Of a stretch of DNA of 64,000 nt, positions 24,688-34,576 are shown in pieces. The notes under the pieces are model-generated. The model did not search any database. It was not told where the DNA came from and saw nothing but the letters and a program-made list of their open reading frames with translations. Numbering within the stretch: position 1 is the stretch's first letter; each line of letters opens with the position of its first letter. The position numbers and the translations under genes were made by a program. Source of the stretch: Chryseobacterium herbae (GTDB taxonomy: Bacteria; Bacteroidota; Bacteroidia; Flavobacteriales; Weeksellaceae); NCBI RefSeq assembly GCF_025154075.1, contig NZ_JAOAMU010000003.1:62001-126000 (forward strand). The letters are read 5' to 3'.

Positions 24688-26196
24688 CTATTTAAAATTA
24701 TTGATAGCATTGTTTATTCGGGAGATACTTTCCTCTTTTCCAATAAGTTCCATGATATCCGGAACGTCCGGGCCTTTCAGCTCTCCAACTAAGGCTAAAC
24801 GCAGGGGCATCATCACTTTTCCCATCCCCAGGCCTTTGTTCTCCGCGTAATCGTGGATCGCCTGCTTGATGCTTTCTGAAGTGAATTCAGTATTCGTAAG
24901 GTTTTCTGCAAACTCTCCCAAAACAGCAGAAGTCTCGTCGTTCCATGCTTTTTTAGATGCTTTCTCGTCATAAGAAGCAGGAGCTTCGAAGAAAAACTTT
25001 CCGTTTTCGTAGATGTCTTTCGGGAAGGTAGCTCTTTCTTTCATCAAACCGATGATCTTTACTAATTTTTCATCAGAAACAGCAGAAAGGTCAAGATCTG
25101 TATTCTTTAAAATCTGAAGAAGCTCCTCATCCGATTTCAGCTGAATATACTGATGATTGAACCATTCAGACTTTTCTTTGCTGAATCTGGCACCGGCTTT
25201 ATGTACTTTATGAAGATCAAATTCTTTGCACATGTCTTCCAGGGTCAGGATTTCTTTATCATCTGCAGGAGACCATCCTAAAAGGGCAACCATATTGATG
25301 AATGCATCGGGAAGATAACCGTTTTCTCTGTATCCTTTGGAAACAATTCCGGTAGCCGGATCTTTGAAATCCAGGGGGAACACAGGGAATCCGAATTTGT
25401 CACCGTCTCTCTTGCTTAGTTTTCCTTTTCCTTCTGGTTTTAAAATAAGCGAAAGGTGGGCAAACTGAGGTGCTTCCCAGTTCATAGCTTCGTATAATAA
25501 AATGTGAAGTCCTAAAGAGGGCAGCCATTCTTCACCACGGATGACGTGGGAGATTTCCATTTCGTGGTCATCGATGATGTTGGCGAAATGATAAGTAGGC
25601 ATTCCATCGTTCTTTACAAGAACTTTATCGTCTAATGTATTGGTATTTACCGCAGTTTTTCCACGGATGATATCTTCAAGGTTCAGGATTCTGTCCACCG
25701 GCATTTTGAATCGTACCACATAAGGGGTTTTCTCATCCAGTAATTTCTGCACTTCTTCTTCAGAAAGAGCAAGACTGTTTCTCAGTCGGTTTCTGGTTTT
25801 GTTGTCGTAAGAGAAAACATCTCCTTTCGCTTCGAACTCTGCACGGATGGCATCCAATTCTTCAGGGGTATCAAAAGCGATGTAGGCATAGTCTGTTTTA
25901 AGGATCTGCTCCGTATATCTGTCGTAGATATCTCTTCTTTCAGACTGTCTGTAAGGTGCAAATTTTCCTCCTTTCTTAGGACTTTCATCAGGAATGATGC
26001 CGCACCATTCTAAAGCTTCCTCGATGTATTCTTCAGCTCCTTCTACATATCTTGCCGTATCTGTATCTTCAATACGAAGGACAAATTCACCACCTTGGTT
26101 TTTAGCAAAAAGATAATCATATAATGCGGTTCTTACGCCTCCCAAATGCAAAGGTCCGGTAGGACTTGGAGCAAAACGAACTCTTACTTTCTCCAT
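24688..26196 (-). CDS. gltX: Glutamate--tRNA ligase
   Basis: Charges tRNA-Glu with glutamate. 502 residues, a class I synthetase. The HIGH-type motif is in FAPSPTGPLHLGGVRTALY at the N-terminus; the KMSKS-type loop is GKLSKRDGDKFGFP. YVRFKMP and GEEWLPSLGLHILLYEAM lie between them, and the C-terminal anticodon-binding helical region is complete. It has a consensus -7 element 20 bases upstream and is followed by accA in the same direction. Confidence 0.97.
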   Translation of the reverse strand: MEKVRVRFAPSPTGPLHLGGVRTALYDYLFAKNQGGEFVLRIEDTDTARYVEGAEEYIEEALEWCGIIPDESPKKGGKFAPYRQSERRDIYDRYTEQILKTDYAYIAFDTPEELDAIRAEFEAKGDVFSYDNKTRNRLRNSLALSEEEVQKLLDEKTPYVVRFKMPVDRILNLEDIIRGKTAVNTNTLDDKVLVKNDGMPTYHFANIIDDHEMEISHVIRGEEWLPSLGLHILLYEAMNWEAPQFAHLSLILKPEGKGKLSKRDGDKFGFPVFPLDFKDPATGIVSKGYRENGYLPDAFINMVALLGWSPADDKEILTLEDMCKEFDLHKVHKAGARFSKEKSEWFNHQYIQLKSDEELLQILKNTDLDLSAVSDEKLVKIIGLMKERATFPKDIYENGKFFFEAPASYDEKASKKAWNDETSAVLGEFAENLTNTEFTSESIKQAIHDYAENKGLGMGKVMMPLRLALVGELKGPDVPDIMELIGKEESISRINNAINNFK

Positions 26197-26215
26197 TTCA
26201 ATTAAAATTTTGGTG

Positions 26216-26223
26216 CAAATTTA
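26216..26223 (-). promoter_or_regulatory. gltX -7 element
   Basis: TAAATTTG on the minus strand, 20 bases upstream of the ATG at 26196. Confidence 0.55.
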
Positions 26224-26385
26224 CTCAAAATTACCTGAGTTCGGGTTATGAAAATTAGGATAATAGGGCAGGAATCTTGAAGCGGAAGGCAGAAAGCCGC
26301 TATCGGGCATTAATTTTTAACAATTACTTTAAATTTGATGATACCGCTTTAAAGGAATAAATAAAATTCTGATTTGGGATTGAAT

Positions 26386-26416
26386 AACTTCCATCTTCCT
26401 GCTTCATACTTCCATC
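26386..26416. repeat. Intergenic repeat shared with 8883-8906
   Basis: AACTTCCATCTTCCTGCTTC followed by a second ACTTCCATC. The first 20 bases differ in one position from those at 8883-8902. It sits just beyond the stop of the GT2 gene, as the first copy sits just beyond a stop. Confidence 0.6.
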
Positions 26417-26423
26417 TTTCAAT

Positions 26424-27332
26424 CTATTTTTTAAGCATCAGCAGTTTGAAGAACAGGACCGGGTTTTTATATTTTACCCTGTACTTTTCTTTTTTCCATT
26501 CTATTCGGAGTTTTTCTTTTTCAGCTTCTGAATCAGTTTCTGAAAGGAGGATTTCGTACTTGAAATGGATAAGTTTAAGCCTGTATTTTTTATAAAGTTC
26601 CTGATCAGCTTTTATATAGTCTATGTATTTATGGGTCACTTTCTCATAAGAATCTTTCATCAATTTCCAGTTTCTTGAAAGACTGGTGGAAAGAATTCTG
26701 TAGTAGAACAGTTTTTTGTCTATGAATCCGATTTTGTATTCTTTGGATGTAAGTCTCAGATTCATGTCCCAGTCTTCCGTATTGATGCTTTCATCAAATG
26801 GGTATTTGACGAGCAGTTCTGTTTTTACAAACGTTCCTACATTGGACGTTCTGTTTTCAGAGACATTTTCATGGAAAAAATTGGAAAGGCTGTCTATGAC
26901 CTGTTTTTTCTCTTTTGGGGTATAAGCATCAGTGGTTTTATCTTCAGCCTGATAATATTTATAGCCATCTGAAAGAATAAAGTCTACCGGATTTTCCTGA
27001 ATGTACGCTACCTTTTCCGCCAGGCTGTCTTCCGTATACCAGTCATCTCCGGAAAGCAGGGAAATAAATTCTCCTGAAGCCTTAGAAACGGCGATATTAA
27101 TATTTTTAGCCACACCAAAACTTTCGGTATTCCTGATCATTTGATAACGCTGACCAAATTGGGAAAGCAGACCTTCTGCATTTTCAAAAGTCTTATCCTT
27201 CGAAGCATTATCCAGCAGAATGATTTCATAATTGGGATAAGTCTGTGATATGGCGGACATGCATGCCTGCTCGATGAACTTTTCATGGTTCATGGTGATG
27301 ATGATGAGGCTTACAAGTGGAGGGGTATTCAT
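26424..27332 (-). CDS. Glycosyltransferase family 2
   Basis: 302 residues with a GT-A fold. The N-terminal nucleotide-sugar domain begins VSLIIITMNHEKFIEQA; the acceptor motif is SQTYPNYEIILLDNASKDKT, and the metal-binding DxD-like motif is LLSGDDWYTEDSL. No membrane segment is present, so it acts at the cytoplasmic face. The C-terminal 80 residues are very basic and helical. It is the last gene of the minus-strand glycan cluster; donor and acceptor sugars cannot be read from sequence. Confidence 0.88.
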   Translation of the reverse strand: MNTPPLVSLIIITMNHEKFIEQACMSAISQTYPNYEIILLDNASKDKTFENAEGLLSQFGQRYQMIRNTESFGVAKNINIAVSKASGEFISLLSGDDWYTEDSLAEKVAYIQENPVDFILSDGYKYYQAEDKTTDAYTPKEKKQVIDSLSNFFHENVSENRTSNVGTFVKTELLVKYPFDESINTEDWDMNLRLTSKEYKIGFIDKKLFYYRILSTSLSRNWKLMKDSYEKVTHKYIDYIKADQELYKKYRLKLIHFKYEILLSETDSEAEKEKLRIEWKKEKYRVKYKNPVLFFKLLMLKK

Positions 27333-27407
27333 GCTATAATAATTCTGCTGTGGAAGGCATTTTATATTACTTTTAAATAAGAAATTGTTGGGAATATGAA
27401 ACAGTGA

Positions 27408-28592
27408 TTATATCAATTTTAATCGTTTTGAGTACTTTAGATAAAAGAAGAGGATGAGATTACAGACCACAAAATAAATTAAAAAAAAGATACTCTTATC
27501 AACCTCCTGATATTCTAAATTTGTCACAAAAAAGCCTTCTCCAATCTTATTTTTATCATTAAACTCCAGAATGGTGAAGATAAATTTATAAGGAAGAGAA
27601 ATGACCAATATGATTAAATAGAGAAAAATGTTCTTTACCTTGTCATTGTTGATGAGTTCATCAAAAAGGAAAGGCAGGGCTACACAGAATATTCTGGTAA
27701 GGTCAGATCCGGAAACTGATAGCAGTGCAACAAGAAAAATAAAGAATAGTGTTTGCTCTGAAAATTTTCTTTTTATAAACAGGAATGAAGAAAAAACAAT
27801 AAAAAAACAGGCGATAAGTTTAACCATATTTTTAAAATTACCATAAAACTGATTAAAGAAATATTTAATTACTTCAAATCCGTTGCTATGGCTATCAAAA
27901 CCATAAATCTTTGATCCGAGTTTCAGATAGATCCAAAAAAACAGAAGAACAGGAATAGTGTAAAGCAGATATTTAAGCTTTCGGGTCATTAAAAATCTTG
28001 TCCCTAAAAAAATACAGCACATCGGAACAGTACTTTCTTTAAAGGGCAGAAAGAATATGCTTGCCAATATCACATACAATGGCTTTTCATAAAAGAAAAT
28101 CATGAGTGATATAAATAAGAACTGAACACCGTCCACAGAGAATGGGTAGAAAAGAGTGAGTCTAAATGGCATTTGCGGTGTCACCAACATTGAAAAAATA
28201 AAAATCAATGCAAGGGTTATATTTTTTTTACCCCACTTAAGGTATAAAAGAGCAAGTCCTAAGAAGAATGCTGTAAGATTGATTAATCTAAAACTAAAAA
28301 CAGAATCAAAAGGTAATTGTGACGCCAGCTTTGGAACTCCTATCCTTTTATTGAATGGATCCGCTTTATGATAGAGGTCTTGATAAGTACTATTGTACTC
28401 ATTACTTTTATATAATTGATTTTCTTTATGGGAGAATATTTGGTAGGCTGCATTGTAATAAACTCCGTCCCATCCAAATCCATTTTCTTTTTTTATCTGT
28501 TTTTGATTAAAGAATCCATATGTAATATAGATAATTATAAAAAATATTATAGAGATGTTAATATATGGAACTATCTTATCTTTATTCATCAT
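27408..28592 (-). CDS. Polytopic membrane protein of the glycan cluster
   Basis: 394 residues with roughly nine to eleven hydrophobic segments, beginning NISIIFFIIIYITYGFF and ending IFFLIYFVVCNLILFFYL. No family signature is certain. Position among glycosyltransferases and the topology suggest an O-antigen/capsule polymerase (Wzy/EpsG-like) or a GT-C type transferase; an acidic DGVYYNAAYQ stretch in the first loop and DGVQFLF further on would fit a GT-C fold. It is A+T-rich even for this genome, typical of variable glycan genes. It lies 75 bases from the GT2 gene. Confidence 0.6.
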   Translation of the reverse strand: MMNKDKIVPYINISIIFFIIIYITYGFFNQKQIKKENGFGWDGVYYNAAYQIFSHKENQLYKSNEYNSTYQDLYHKADPFNKRIGVPKLASQLPFDSVFSFRLINLTAFFLGLALLYLKWGKKNITLALIFIFSMLVTPQMPFRLTLFYPFSVDGVQFLFISLMIFFYEKPLYVILASIFFLPFKESTVPMCCIFLGTRFLMTRKLKYLLYTIPVLLFFWIYLKLGSKIYGFDSHSNGFEVIKYFFNQFYGNFKNMVKLIACFFIVFSSFLFIKRKFSEQTLFFIFLVALLSVSGSDLTRIFCVALPFLFDELINNDKVKNIFLYLIILVISLPYKFIFTILEFNDKNKIGEGFFVTNLEYQEVDKSIFFLIYFVVCNLILFFYLKYSKRLKLI

Positions 28593-28846
28593 CTTGACTT
28601 TTAATATTGCTGTTTTTCTTTGTATTTTTCTATTTAGCTATGGTGCCTGCAATTGACTTAAAAAGTTCTCCTAAGATAAACAAACAGATTTTCAGTGCAT
28701 AATATATTTACATGTTCCGCTACTACTATTACTGGATAACTTTAAGAAATATTATTTTTTAATTTTAAATCACTAACATTCAGTGTTTTAAATTGATGAA
28801 TTTAACTTCTTTATACAACAAACAGACCTGTTCTATTTATTGTTGA

Positions 28847-30067
28847 TCAGATCTTTAGTAGCTGCACAAGATATTTGTTAAAAATCTCAGGATCCAGTCT
28901 GTAATCTTCATGGAAACCTTCGTAATCCTGCGGATAAATATAAAAATTAAGATCGAAATCCACTTCTTTGGCTAGTGTAGAGAAAATTGCAAAATCTCCC
29001 CATACCGAACTGAACCAGCTGAGGCCTTTGGCTCCGGATTTTGCGAACAAAACGTTTGTCCAGGCCGCTCCGCTTGGTCCTATGATATAATCAGCGTTAT
29101 TGACCATGTAGATTTGTTCATGGATGTTGAGATCTTCAAAGAAAACTTCTTCAAACCCATATTTTTTTGCCGTTTCAAAGATCTCCTCATCATTATATTT
29201 TCTATACTGGGATCTTCTTGAAATAAATATTTTTTTAACAGGTTTGATGTTAACCTTGCTCAGGTCTAAATTATCAAAGGCTGTTTTTCTGAGATACTGC
29301 AGCGAAGATTTCGATAACTTAGCAAATCCGGCCTCATATTTTACGCCCGGCATAATATTCGGGACCGCATAATTGGTGCTGGTGATATGCCACAGCTTTT
29401 TAAATTGGTAATAATTCTTTTCGTGGCTAAGGAATACAATCTTATAATCCTTGAGAAAAAACATCAGAAGATCTTTCAGATTTTCAACCTTCTGTACGTC
29501 TTGATCTATAACGATCAGCTTATTCTTAGCATCAGGAATATATTGGAAAAACTCAACTTTAGACAAAATATCTACCAGAAAATGATAATAGTTGAATGTA
29601 AAGGTTCCACCCAGGAAAATGGCTTCCTCATCATAATATACATTCTTATGATTTCTTACCTTCGCAAGCGTCATTGAATGCTGCAATAGATTGTTGGTAT
29701 TGTAAACGTACGTAATCCTGTCATCGTCATGCCATCTTTCGTAAAAGATTTTATCTTTTTTCAGGTTTAAAAAATACGTGGAATTAGGAATACAGAGCAC
29801 ATCCTGAAGGGCCAGAATCTCTATGGCATTTTTAGGCGTTTTTACAGAAACCTGGGGAGCATCAAAAGTTTTAGGAAGAAAAAGTTCTGCCTCTTGTTTT
29901 TCGCTAACCCTGATTTTTTCTACACAATACTCGGGGGGTAGAGAATCCAGCGTCAAAAAATCGGTTACAAGTCTTTTTGCTCTTCTGAAAAAAGACTTGA
30001 TATAATATTTTTTTCTAAGTGCTTTAAGCTGTTTTTCTAAATTTTCAATTTGTTCCTGTGCGTTCAT
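28847..30067 (-). CDS. Glycosyltransferase family 61 (DUF563) protein
   Basis: 406 residues. The N-terminal 25 residues form a short coiled coil, followed by a basic region. The second half has the GT61 signatures: IFISRRSQYRKYNDEEI, a segment around YGFEEVFFEDL, and NNADYIIGPSGAAWTNVLFA. The region around YYDEEAIFLGGTFTFNYYHFLVD is also typical. A soluble or peripheral cytoplasmic enzyme is expected. It lies between the membrane protein (254-base gap) and a GT4 gene (66-base gap), all on the minus strand. The sugar specificity is unknown. Confidence 0.85.
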   Translation of the reverse strand: MNAQEQIENLEKQLKALRKKYYIKSFFRRAKRLVTDFLTLDSLPPEYCVEKIRVSEKQEAELFLPKTFDAPQVSVKTPKNAIEILALQDVLCIPNSTYFLNLKKDKIFYERWHDDDRITYVYNTNNLLQHSMTLAKVRNHKNVYYDEEAIFLGGTFTFNYYHFLVDILSKVEFFQYIPDAKNKLIVIDQDVQKVENLKDLLMFFLKDYKIVFLSHEKNYYQFKKLWHITSTNYAVPNIMPGVKYEAGFAKLSKSSLQYLRKTAFDNLDLSKVNIKPVKKIFISRRSQYRKYNDEEIFETAKKYGFEEVFFEDLNIHEQIYMVNNADYIIGPSGAAWTNVLFAKSGAKGLSWFSSVWGDFAIFSTLAKEVDFDLNFYIYPQDYEGFHEDYRLDPEIFNKYLVQLLKI

Positions 30068-30133
30068 ACTCTTAAACTTGGGATGACCTAAGAAGTTCGG
30101 TTGTTATTTCCGGAGATATAGAGAACTTATTTT

Positions 30134-31321
30134 CTATATGATTTCGTGGTAATAACGTATGGTTTCATCAACCATTGTATCGATGCCGAATTTAGATTCT
30201 ATTAATTTCCGGGCATTCAGTGATATCCTGTTTCTCAGATCATCGTCTTCAAAAATGAGACTTATCTTTTCATGGAAGGTTCCTTCCTCAGCAATAAGGC
30301 CGTTTACAGGCTCCTGTATAATCTCTTTAAACGAATCTATAGAAGAACATACAACAGGTTTCTGCATCGCCATTACTTCCAGCAAAGATAAGCTAAAATT
30401 TTCACCTTTGGAGGGGAAGCAGACCACCTCTGCGTTGCTGATGAGCTGTACAATTTCCGCCGCCGGTTTGTTACCATAAAAATGAACTGATTTTTGGATC
30501 TCCGGATCGTGGATATTCTCAGTGATATAGACAGGATAATGATTCGGATTCCCTATAAAATGAAGCGATGCTTGCGGGTAATTCTTTTTTAGTTCAACGA
30601 AAGCAGTGATCAGCGTTTCTGCTCCTTTTTCAAAAGATACGTTTCCTAAATAGAAAACAGATTTAGGAATAATGTCCGCATTTTCCTCTGGCTTATAGAA
30701 TTTTTCATCAATACCGTTGTAGATCAGCTTTGGATTCTTGATATCGAACAGGCTTTTATTGATCGTCTCATTGTATTTTGAGATCGTAATTATGTTTTTT
30801 GATTTTTTAAAAGCTGCTTTTTCACAGAAAATTCTTCCTTTATGAACTTTTTTATACCCGAAATACTTTTCAAGGACAGACCACGAGCCGTGACATCTGA
30901 TTACATACGGAAGTTCTTCAGGAATAGAAAGCGCCAGACCGTCAAAGTCATGCGTTTCTGCAATATCGAAATGAAGATTGTTTTTTTTGATCCAGGTACC
31001 TATTTTGTCAGCTATTATTTTTTTCTCAGATAAATAAGTTTTAAAATGAATCTGTTCAAGAGCCTTTATTTTTCCGGTAAAAGACCTTACCAGCTCAAGA
31101 AGAGGATTAGCTTTGAAAATATCTTTGACAGAATGAATCTTTACACCTTCTTCCTCCATATCAAATGCATACTTTGAAATCAGGAAAACATGTACCGAGA
31201 TTCCTCTCTTGACCAGCTCTGCACATAAATTTTTATAAAAAACGCCTGTACCGCCTACTTTTGGGGTGCGGGAAGATTGGTATTCCCGGGTTACAATAAG
31301 TACATTTTTTATTTCTTTCAT
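30134..31321 (-). CDS. Glycosyltransferase family 4
   Basis: 395 residues, GT-B fold. The N-terminal domain has TREYQSSRTPKVGGTGVFY, the glycine-rich loop that contacts the acceptor, and the C-terminal domain has SVFYLGNVSFEKGAETLI and FPSKGENFSLSLLEVMAMQKPVV, the retaining GT4 donor-binding motif (E-x7-E). Its ATG overlaps the last four bases of the upstream CgeB-like gene, so translation is coupled. It probably adds one sugar to a lipid-linked surface glycan. Confidence 0.9.
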   Translation of the reverse strand: MKEIKNVLIVTREYQSSRTPKVGGTGVFYKNLCAELVKRGISVHVFLISKYAFDMEEEGVKIHSVKDIFKANPLLELVRSFTGKIKALEQIHFKTYLSEKKIIADKIGTWIKKNNLHFDIAETHDFDGLALSIPEELPYVIRCHGSWSVLEKYFGYKKVHKGRIFCEKAAFKKSKNIITISKYNETINKSLFDIKNPKLIYNGIDEKFYKPEENADIIPKSVFYLGNVSFEKGAETLITAFVELKKNYPQASLHFIGNPNHYPVYITENIHDPEIQKSVHFYGNKPAAEIVQLISNAEVVCFPSKGENFSLSLLEVMAMQKPVVCSSIDSFKEIIQEPVNGLIAEEGTFHEKISLIFEDDDLRNRISLNARKLIESKFGIDTMVDETIRYYHEII

Positions 31322-32295
31322 GAATTCAGTTTAAATACAGTGTTTACCCAATGGTCAAGCGTATACTTATAATAAACTTCTTCAGGCAGTTTTTCGTATG
31401 GCGTATTGAAAAAATCTTTTTTTACATTACGGAAATTCTTATCCAGCACCAGAATATTATTAGGATTATAAAAATCATACGTTTTAATGGTTGGATTATC
31501 GGTGATGACTTTTTTCTCAAGAGCCATAGCTTCAAATATCCTGAAACTGAGGCCGGTCTGGTCGGCACGCATCAGATCAAGAATAACCTTGGTGTTTTTA
31601 TAATAAGTCGGAAGAGCATGATGCGGTATTTTTTTTCTTCCGAATTTTAAAATTTCAATATTTTTTTTGTCAATGATCTGGTTCAGCTTATTTTTCCATC
31701 CTTTCTTACCTGCGATATACACTTCAAATTTAACTTTCATCGGGCAAAGCCTGTTGATTAGCATATTTAATGCAGAAAGTCTTTTCTGATCGTAGGATGT
31801 GATGTAAAACAGGTCCAGTTTTGGGCGTTGTTTAGATGCCGGAACATGATCGAGATAATTATAATTGGTGATTTTTTCGAATCCGAAATTTTTCACATCA
31901 TTATCATCAAAAGAAAATATAGTGTCGAAATAGTGCAGAAGGTGTGTAGCAGGGTTTCTGGCCATACTGTCGTAAAGGTAGGCAATGTTACGGTCTGCAT
32001 ATTCTCTGATCTTTTGGTGGATGCTTTCGTCAATAGCTTCAGGATTGATGACCAAAATCTGATCCTGTTTTCCAATTTTTTCCAGAGATTCAAGTATGAA
32101 ACTTTGTCTTTTGTAATATTTCGGGTTTTTGCCCAGAAAAATCTTGCTGAAAGTGTTTTTTATACGCTCGCCAGTATTTTTATGGGTAAAGGCTCCGATG
32201 TTGATATGGCACGCCTGAATGCCTCTATCACTCAGTTTTTCCACTATGTGTTCGTCATAATGCCAGAAATCGAAGCTGATTAAACAAATTTTCAT
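31318..32295 (-). CDS. CgeB-like / GT-B glycosyltransferase-like protein
   Basis: 325 residues. The N-terminal half (MKICLISFDFWHYDEHIV) and IAYLYDSMARNP, FDTIFSFDDNDVKNFGF resemble the CgeB-type transferases; the C-terminal half has DLMRADQTGLSFRIFEAMALEKKVIT, the equivalent of the GT4 donor-binding loop. No signal or membrane segment. It is the first gene of a two-gene unit with the GT4 at 30134 (4-base overlap) and is divergent from the GT4 at 32355. A minus-strand TATTTTTG lies only 5 bases before its ATG, so if used, the mRNA would be leaderless. Confidence 0.75.
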   Translation of the reverse strand: MKICLISFDFWHYDEHIVEKLSDRGIQACHINIGAFTHKNTGERIKNTFSKIFLGKNPKYYKRQSFILESLEKIGKQDQILVINPEAIDESIHQKIREYADRNIAYLYDSMARNPATHLLHYFDTIFSFDDNDVKNFGFEKITNYNYLDHVPASKQRPKLDLFYITSYDQKRLSALNMLINRLCPMKVKFEVYIAGKKGWKNKLNQIIDKKNIEILKFGRKKIPHHALPTYYKNTKVILDLMRADQTGLSFRIFEAMALEKKVITDNPTIKTYDFYNPNNILVLDKNFRNVKKDFFNTPYEKLPEEVYYKYTLDHWVNTVFKLNS

Positions 32296-32328
32296 ACTGC
32301 AAAAATAAAAATTTCATATTTAAATTTA

Positions 32329-32336
32329 TATTTTTG
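32329..32336 (+). promoter_or_regulatory. -7 element of the + strand GT4 gene
   Basis: TATTTTTG, 18 bases before the ATG at 32355. It overlaps upstream TTG/ATG codons at 32334-32339, which rules them out as starts. No good -33 is seen. Confidence 0.45.
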
Positions 32337-32354
32337 ATGCAAAGCTTAGCTATA

Positions 32355-33434
32355 ATGACACATAAAATTTTAATTGATGCTGAAAGATTGAAGTATCCGA
32401 AGTCGGGAATTGCTAACGTATGTGTTTCATTAATAAAGGGTCTGGACGAGAAAACCTCAGATTTTGAGTATACTTTTTATGGCCCGAAAAAAAATATTCC
32501 ACAGACAAAAAAAAACTTTAAAATTATTGACTGGAAGTTCTGGCAAAAGAAAATTTCTTTCAGCACGGGATCTTTTTCACTTATTCATACAACTCACCAG
32601 CTTTCTGACTATTTTCATACCATAAAAAGCGGTCAGAAAAAAGTAGTGACCCTCCATGATCTTAATTTTCTGCACGACAACAGTTCTGAACAAAAAATAG
32701 CGAAAAGTACGAGACTTGTTCAGAAAAACATTGGAAATGCAGATGCTTTGGTCTGTATCTCAGAATTTGTAAAAGAAGACTTTCTTAAAAACAAAAAGCT
32801 TTTTGCACTAAAAAATAATGTAAAAGTAGAAGTGATCTACAACGGACTGATTTTCCCTGAAACTACAGCGTTCACTTCTGAAAATAAGTACGGCTTTATC
32901 GGAAAAAAATATATTTTAAACATCGGGGTACTTTTTCCTAAAAAAAATCAGGAAGTTCTCCTGGATCTTATTTCAAAAAATGACCGGGAACTTGTATTAG
33001 TTACTTCTTCAGCAAAATCTGCCTATAAAGAGAAGTTTTTAGAAAAAATAAAAATACTGGGATTAGAAAACAGAGTTCACATCCTCGAAAATGTAGATAA
33101 CAACGATAAATATTTTCTTCTGCAGCATTGTGAGTCATACTGTCATCCGTCTTTAGCGGAAGGCTTTGGTATTCCACCTGTAGAAGCCATGTATTTTGGG
33201 AAACCGGTATTTTTAAGCAAACTGACGAGTCTTCCTGAAATAGGTGGCGATCTGGCTTTTTATTTTGATGAATTTTCAGCGGAACATATGCAGCATGTCT
33301 ATGCGTCCGGAATGCAGACTTATGGGGCTAAAACAGACCAATATGCTTCACAATTAAAAGAAAGAGCCCTGAAATTCGGATATCTTGAGATGGCCGGTGC
33401 CTACGAAAAACTTTACAGCGAACTGTTGAATTAA
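32355..33434 (+). CDS. Glycosyltransferase family 4
   Basis: About 359 residues from the ATG at 32355 (MTHKILIDAERLKYPKSGIAN); codons upstream overlap the promoter. GT-B fold: the N-terminal acceptor domain contains VVTLHDLNFLHD and ADALVCISEFVKEDF; the C-terminal domain has ILNIGVLFPKKNQEVLL and HPSLAEGFGIPPVEAMYFGKPVF, the mannosyltransferase-like GT4 donor motif. It is the only glycan-cluster gene on the + strand, head-to-head with the CgeB-like gene (59 bases) and tail-to-tail with the deacetylase gene (4-base overlap). No terminator is visible between the convergent pair. Confidence 0.9.
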   Translation: MTHKILIDAERLKYPKSGIANVCVSLIKGLDEKTSDFEYTFYGPKKNIPQTKKNFKIIDWKFWQKKISFSTGSFSLIHTTHQLSDYFHTIKSGQKKVVTLHDLNFLHDNSSEQKIAKSTRLVQKNIGNADALVCISEFVKEDFLKNKKLFALKNNVKVEVIYNGLIFPETTAFTSENKYGFIGKKYILNIGVLFPKKNQEVLLDLISKNDRELVLVTSSAKSAYKEKFLEKIKILGLENRVHILENVDNNDKYFLLQHCESYCHPSLAEGFGIPPVEAMYFGKPVFLSKLTSLPEIGGDLAFYFDEFSAEHMQHVYASGMQTYGAKTDQYASQLKERALKFGYLEMAGAYEKLYSELLN

Positions 33435-34174
33435 AGCTTGATTTTCCCCAGTCTCAATTTCCATTTGAAAATTTCGAAGCTATCACCCCCTTTGATATCA
33501 ATCCTTTTGATCTCAAATTTATTCTTCCATGGATAATAGGCAATATTGTTTCCAATTCGGACTGCTGAGGTAATACCGGCATTTTCAAGCATGGAAAAGA
33601 ATGCCTTTTTTTGCTCACCCTTTTTAGGAAATTTACCATAAGGATAGGCGAGTACTTTGGTAAAAGGAATTTTTTTCTCCTCCAGAGTGCGGATATTCTC
33701 GTTAAGATCATCAGCTGTTTCCTGCAGAGATATTTGTGAATAATTTCTGTGGGTATGACTATGCAGTGCAATCTCTACGTATTCAGGATTGAGTGACCTG
33801 ATCTCATCAAACGTCATCATTTCACGCTTTTTGTCCGTGAGATCTTTATGAATAAGTCCTGTAGGAATAAAAATGGTAGCTTTCAACCTGTACTTTTCCA
33901 ATAAAGGAACCAGATATTGCAGGTTGTTGAGGTAGCCGTCATCAAAAGTGAGGATGAGCTTGTGTTTCAGCTGGTTGCCGGTGTTGAGGTCATTAAAGAA
34001 TACTGTATTGTAGTGATTTTTAATGTATTTAAACTGTTCTTCCAGATTTTCTGCCGATACGGTCAGACCATCTTTTCCGGAAATTTCTTTTTCCGGAAGA
34101 ACTTTATGATACATAAGGATGCGGACACTTTCTTCTTTTGAAAATCCAAGTGTTCTTTTAACAAATCTGAGCAT
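33431..34174 (-). CDS. Polysaccharide deacetylase family protein
   Basis: 247 residues with the NodB homology domain. It has LILTFDDGYLNN (the catalytic base and metal Asp pair, as TFDDG), ALHSHTHRNYSQ (metal-binding His pair) and KVLAYPYGKFPKKG (arginine/proline motif 3 equivalent). There is no signal peptide, unusual for peptidoglycan deacetylases, and consistent with de-N-acetylation of a lipid-linked glycan intermediate at the cytoplasmic side. Its stop codon overlaps that of the convergent GT4 gene. The product is one of the two non-transferase enzymes in the cluster. Confidence 0.88.
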   Translation of the reverse strand: MLRFVKRTLGFSKEESVRILMYHKVLPEKEISGKDGLTVSAENLEEQFKYIKNHYNTVFFNDLNTGNQLKHKLILTFDDGYLNNLQYLVPLLEKYRLKATIFIPTGLIHKDLTDKKREMMTFDEIRSLNPEYVEIALHSHTHRNYSQISLQETADDLNENIRTLEEKKIPFTKVLAYPYGKFPKKGEQKKAFFSMLENAGITSAVRIGNNIAYYPWKNKFEIKRIDIKGGDSFEIFKWKLRLGKIKL

Positions 34175-34576
34175 GGTTATATGAATTTTGAAAATCGCAT
34201 GCTTTATGGAATTTATACCTATAAAAATTACCTACGATCTATATAATTCTGTTGTTTTTATTTACTGACTAATTTATTCCTTGAATAGTAATGAGTCTAC
34301 ATAAACAGACATCTGTTACAATATTCAAATTTAATTAATTATTAGATGCATGAGCTTAAAAATACATTAAAATTAATTTTAAAATACTGACTGGTTGAGC
34401 ACAAAGCTAAAAAAAGCAAGACTGAATACAGGCAGTAAAAGATAAACAGAGGGCATCCGACTATGTATAACCGGTTGCGTTTTTAAAAATGCCCAGAATC
34501 CAGTGGAATAAAAAAACAGCCAGCTGCAATTCGTTGTAATGCAATCCGGCTGTTTATATTTTTAATTCAAAAGATA
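34175..34576. other. Intergenic region between deacetylase and GT2 genes
   Basis: 402 bases, A+T-rich, with no gene I can support. A minus-strand TAAATTTG at about 34326-34333 could be a distant promoter of the deacetylase gene. The GT2 terminator occupies 34514-34555. Confidence 0.45.
34514..34555 (-). terminator. Terminator of the GT2-rocD unit
   Basis: Outer stem AAACAGCC with GGCTGTTT, an inner TGCA/TGCA pairing, and flanking A and T runs, 22 bases past the stop at 34577. Confidence 0.8.
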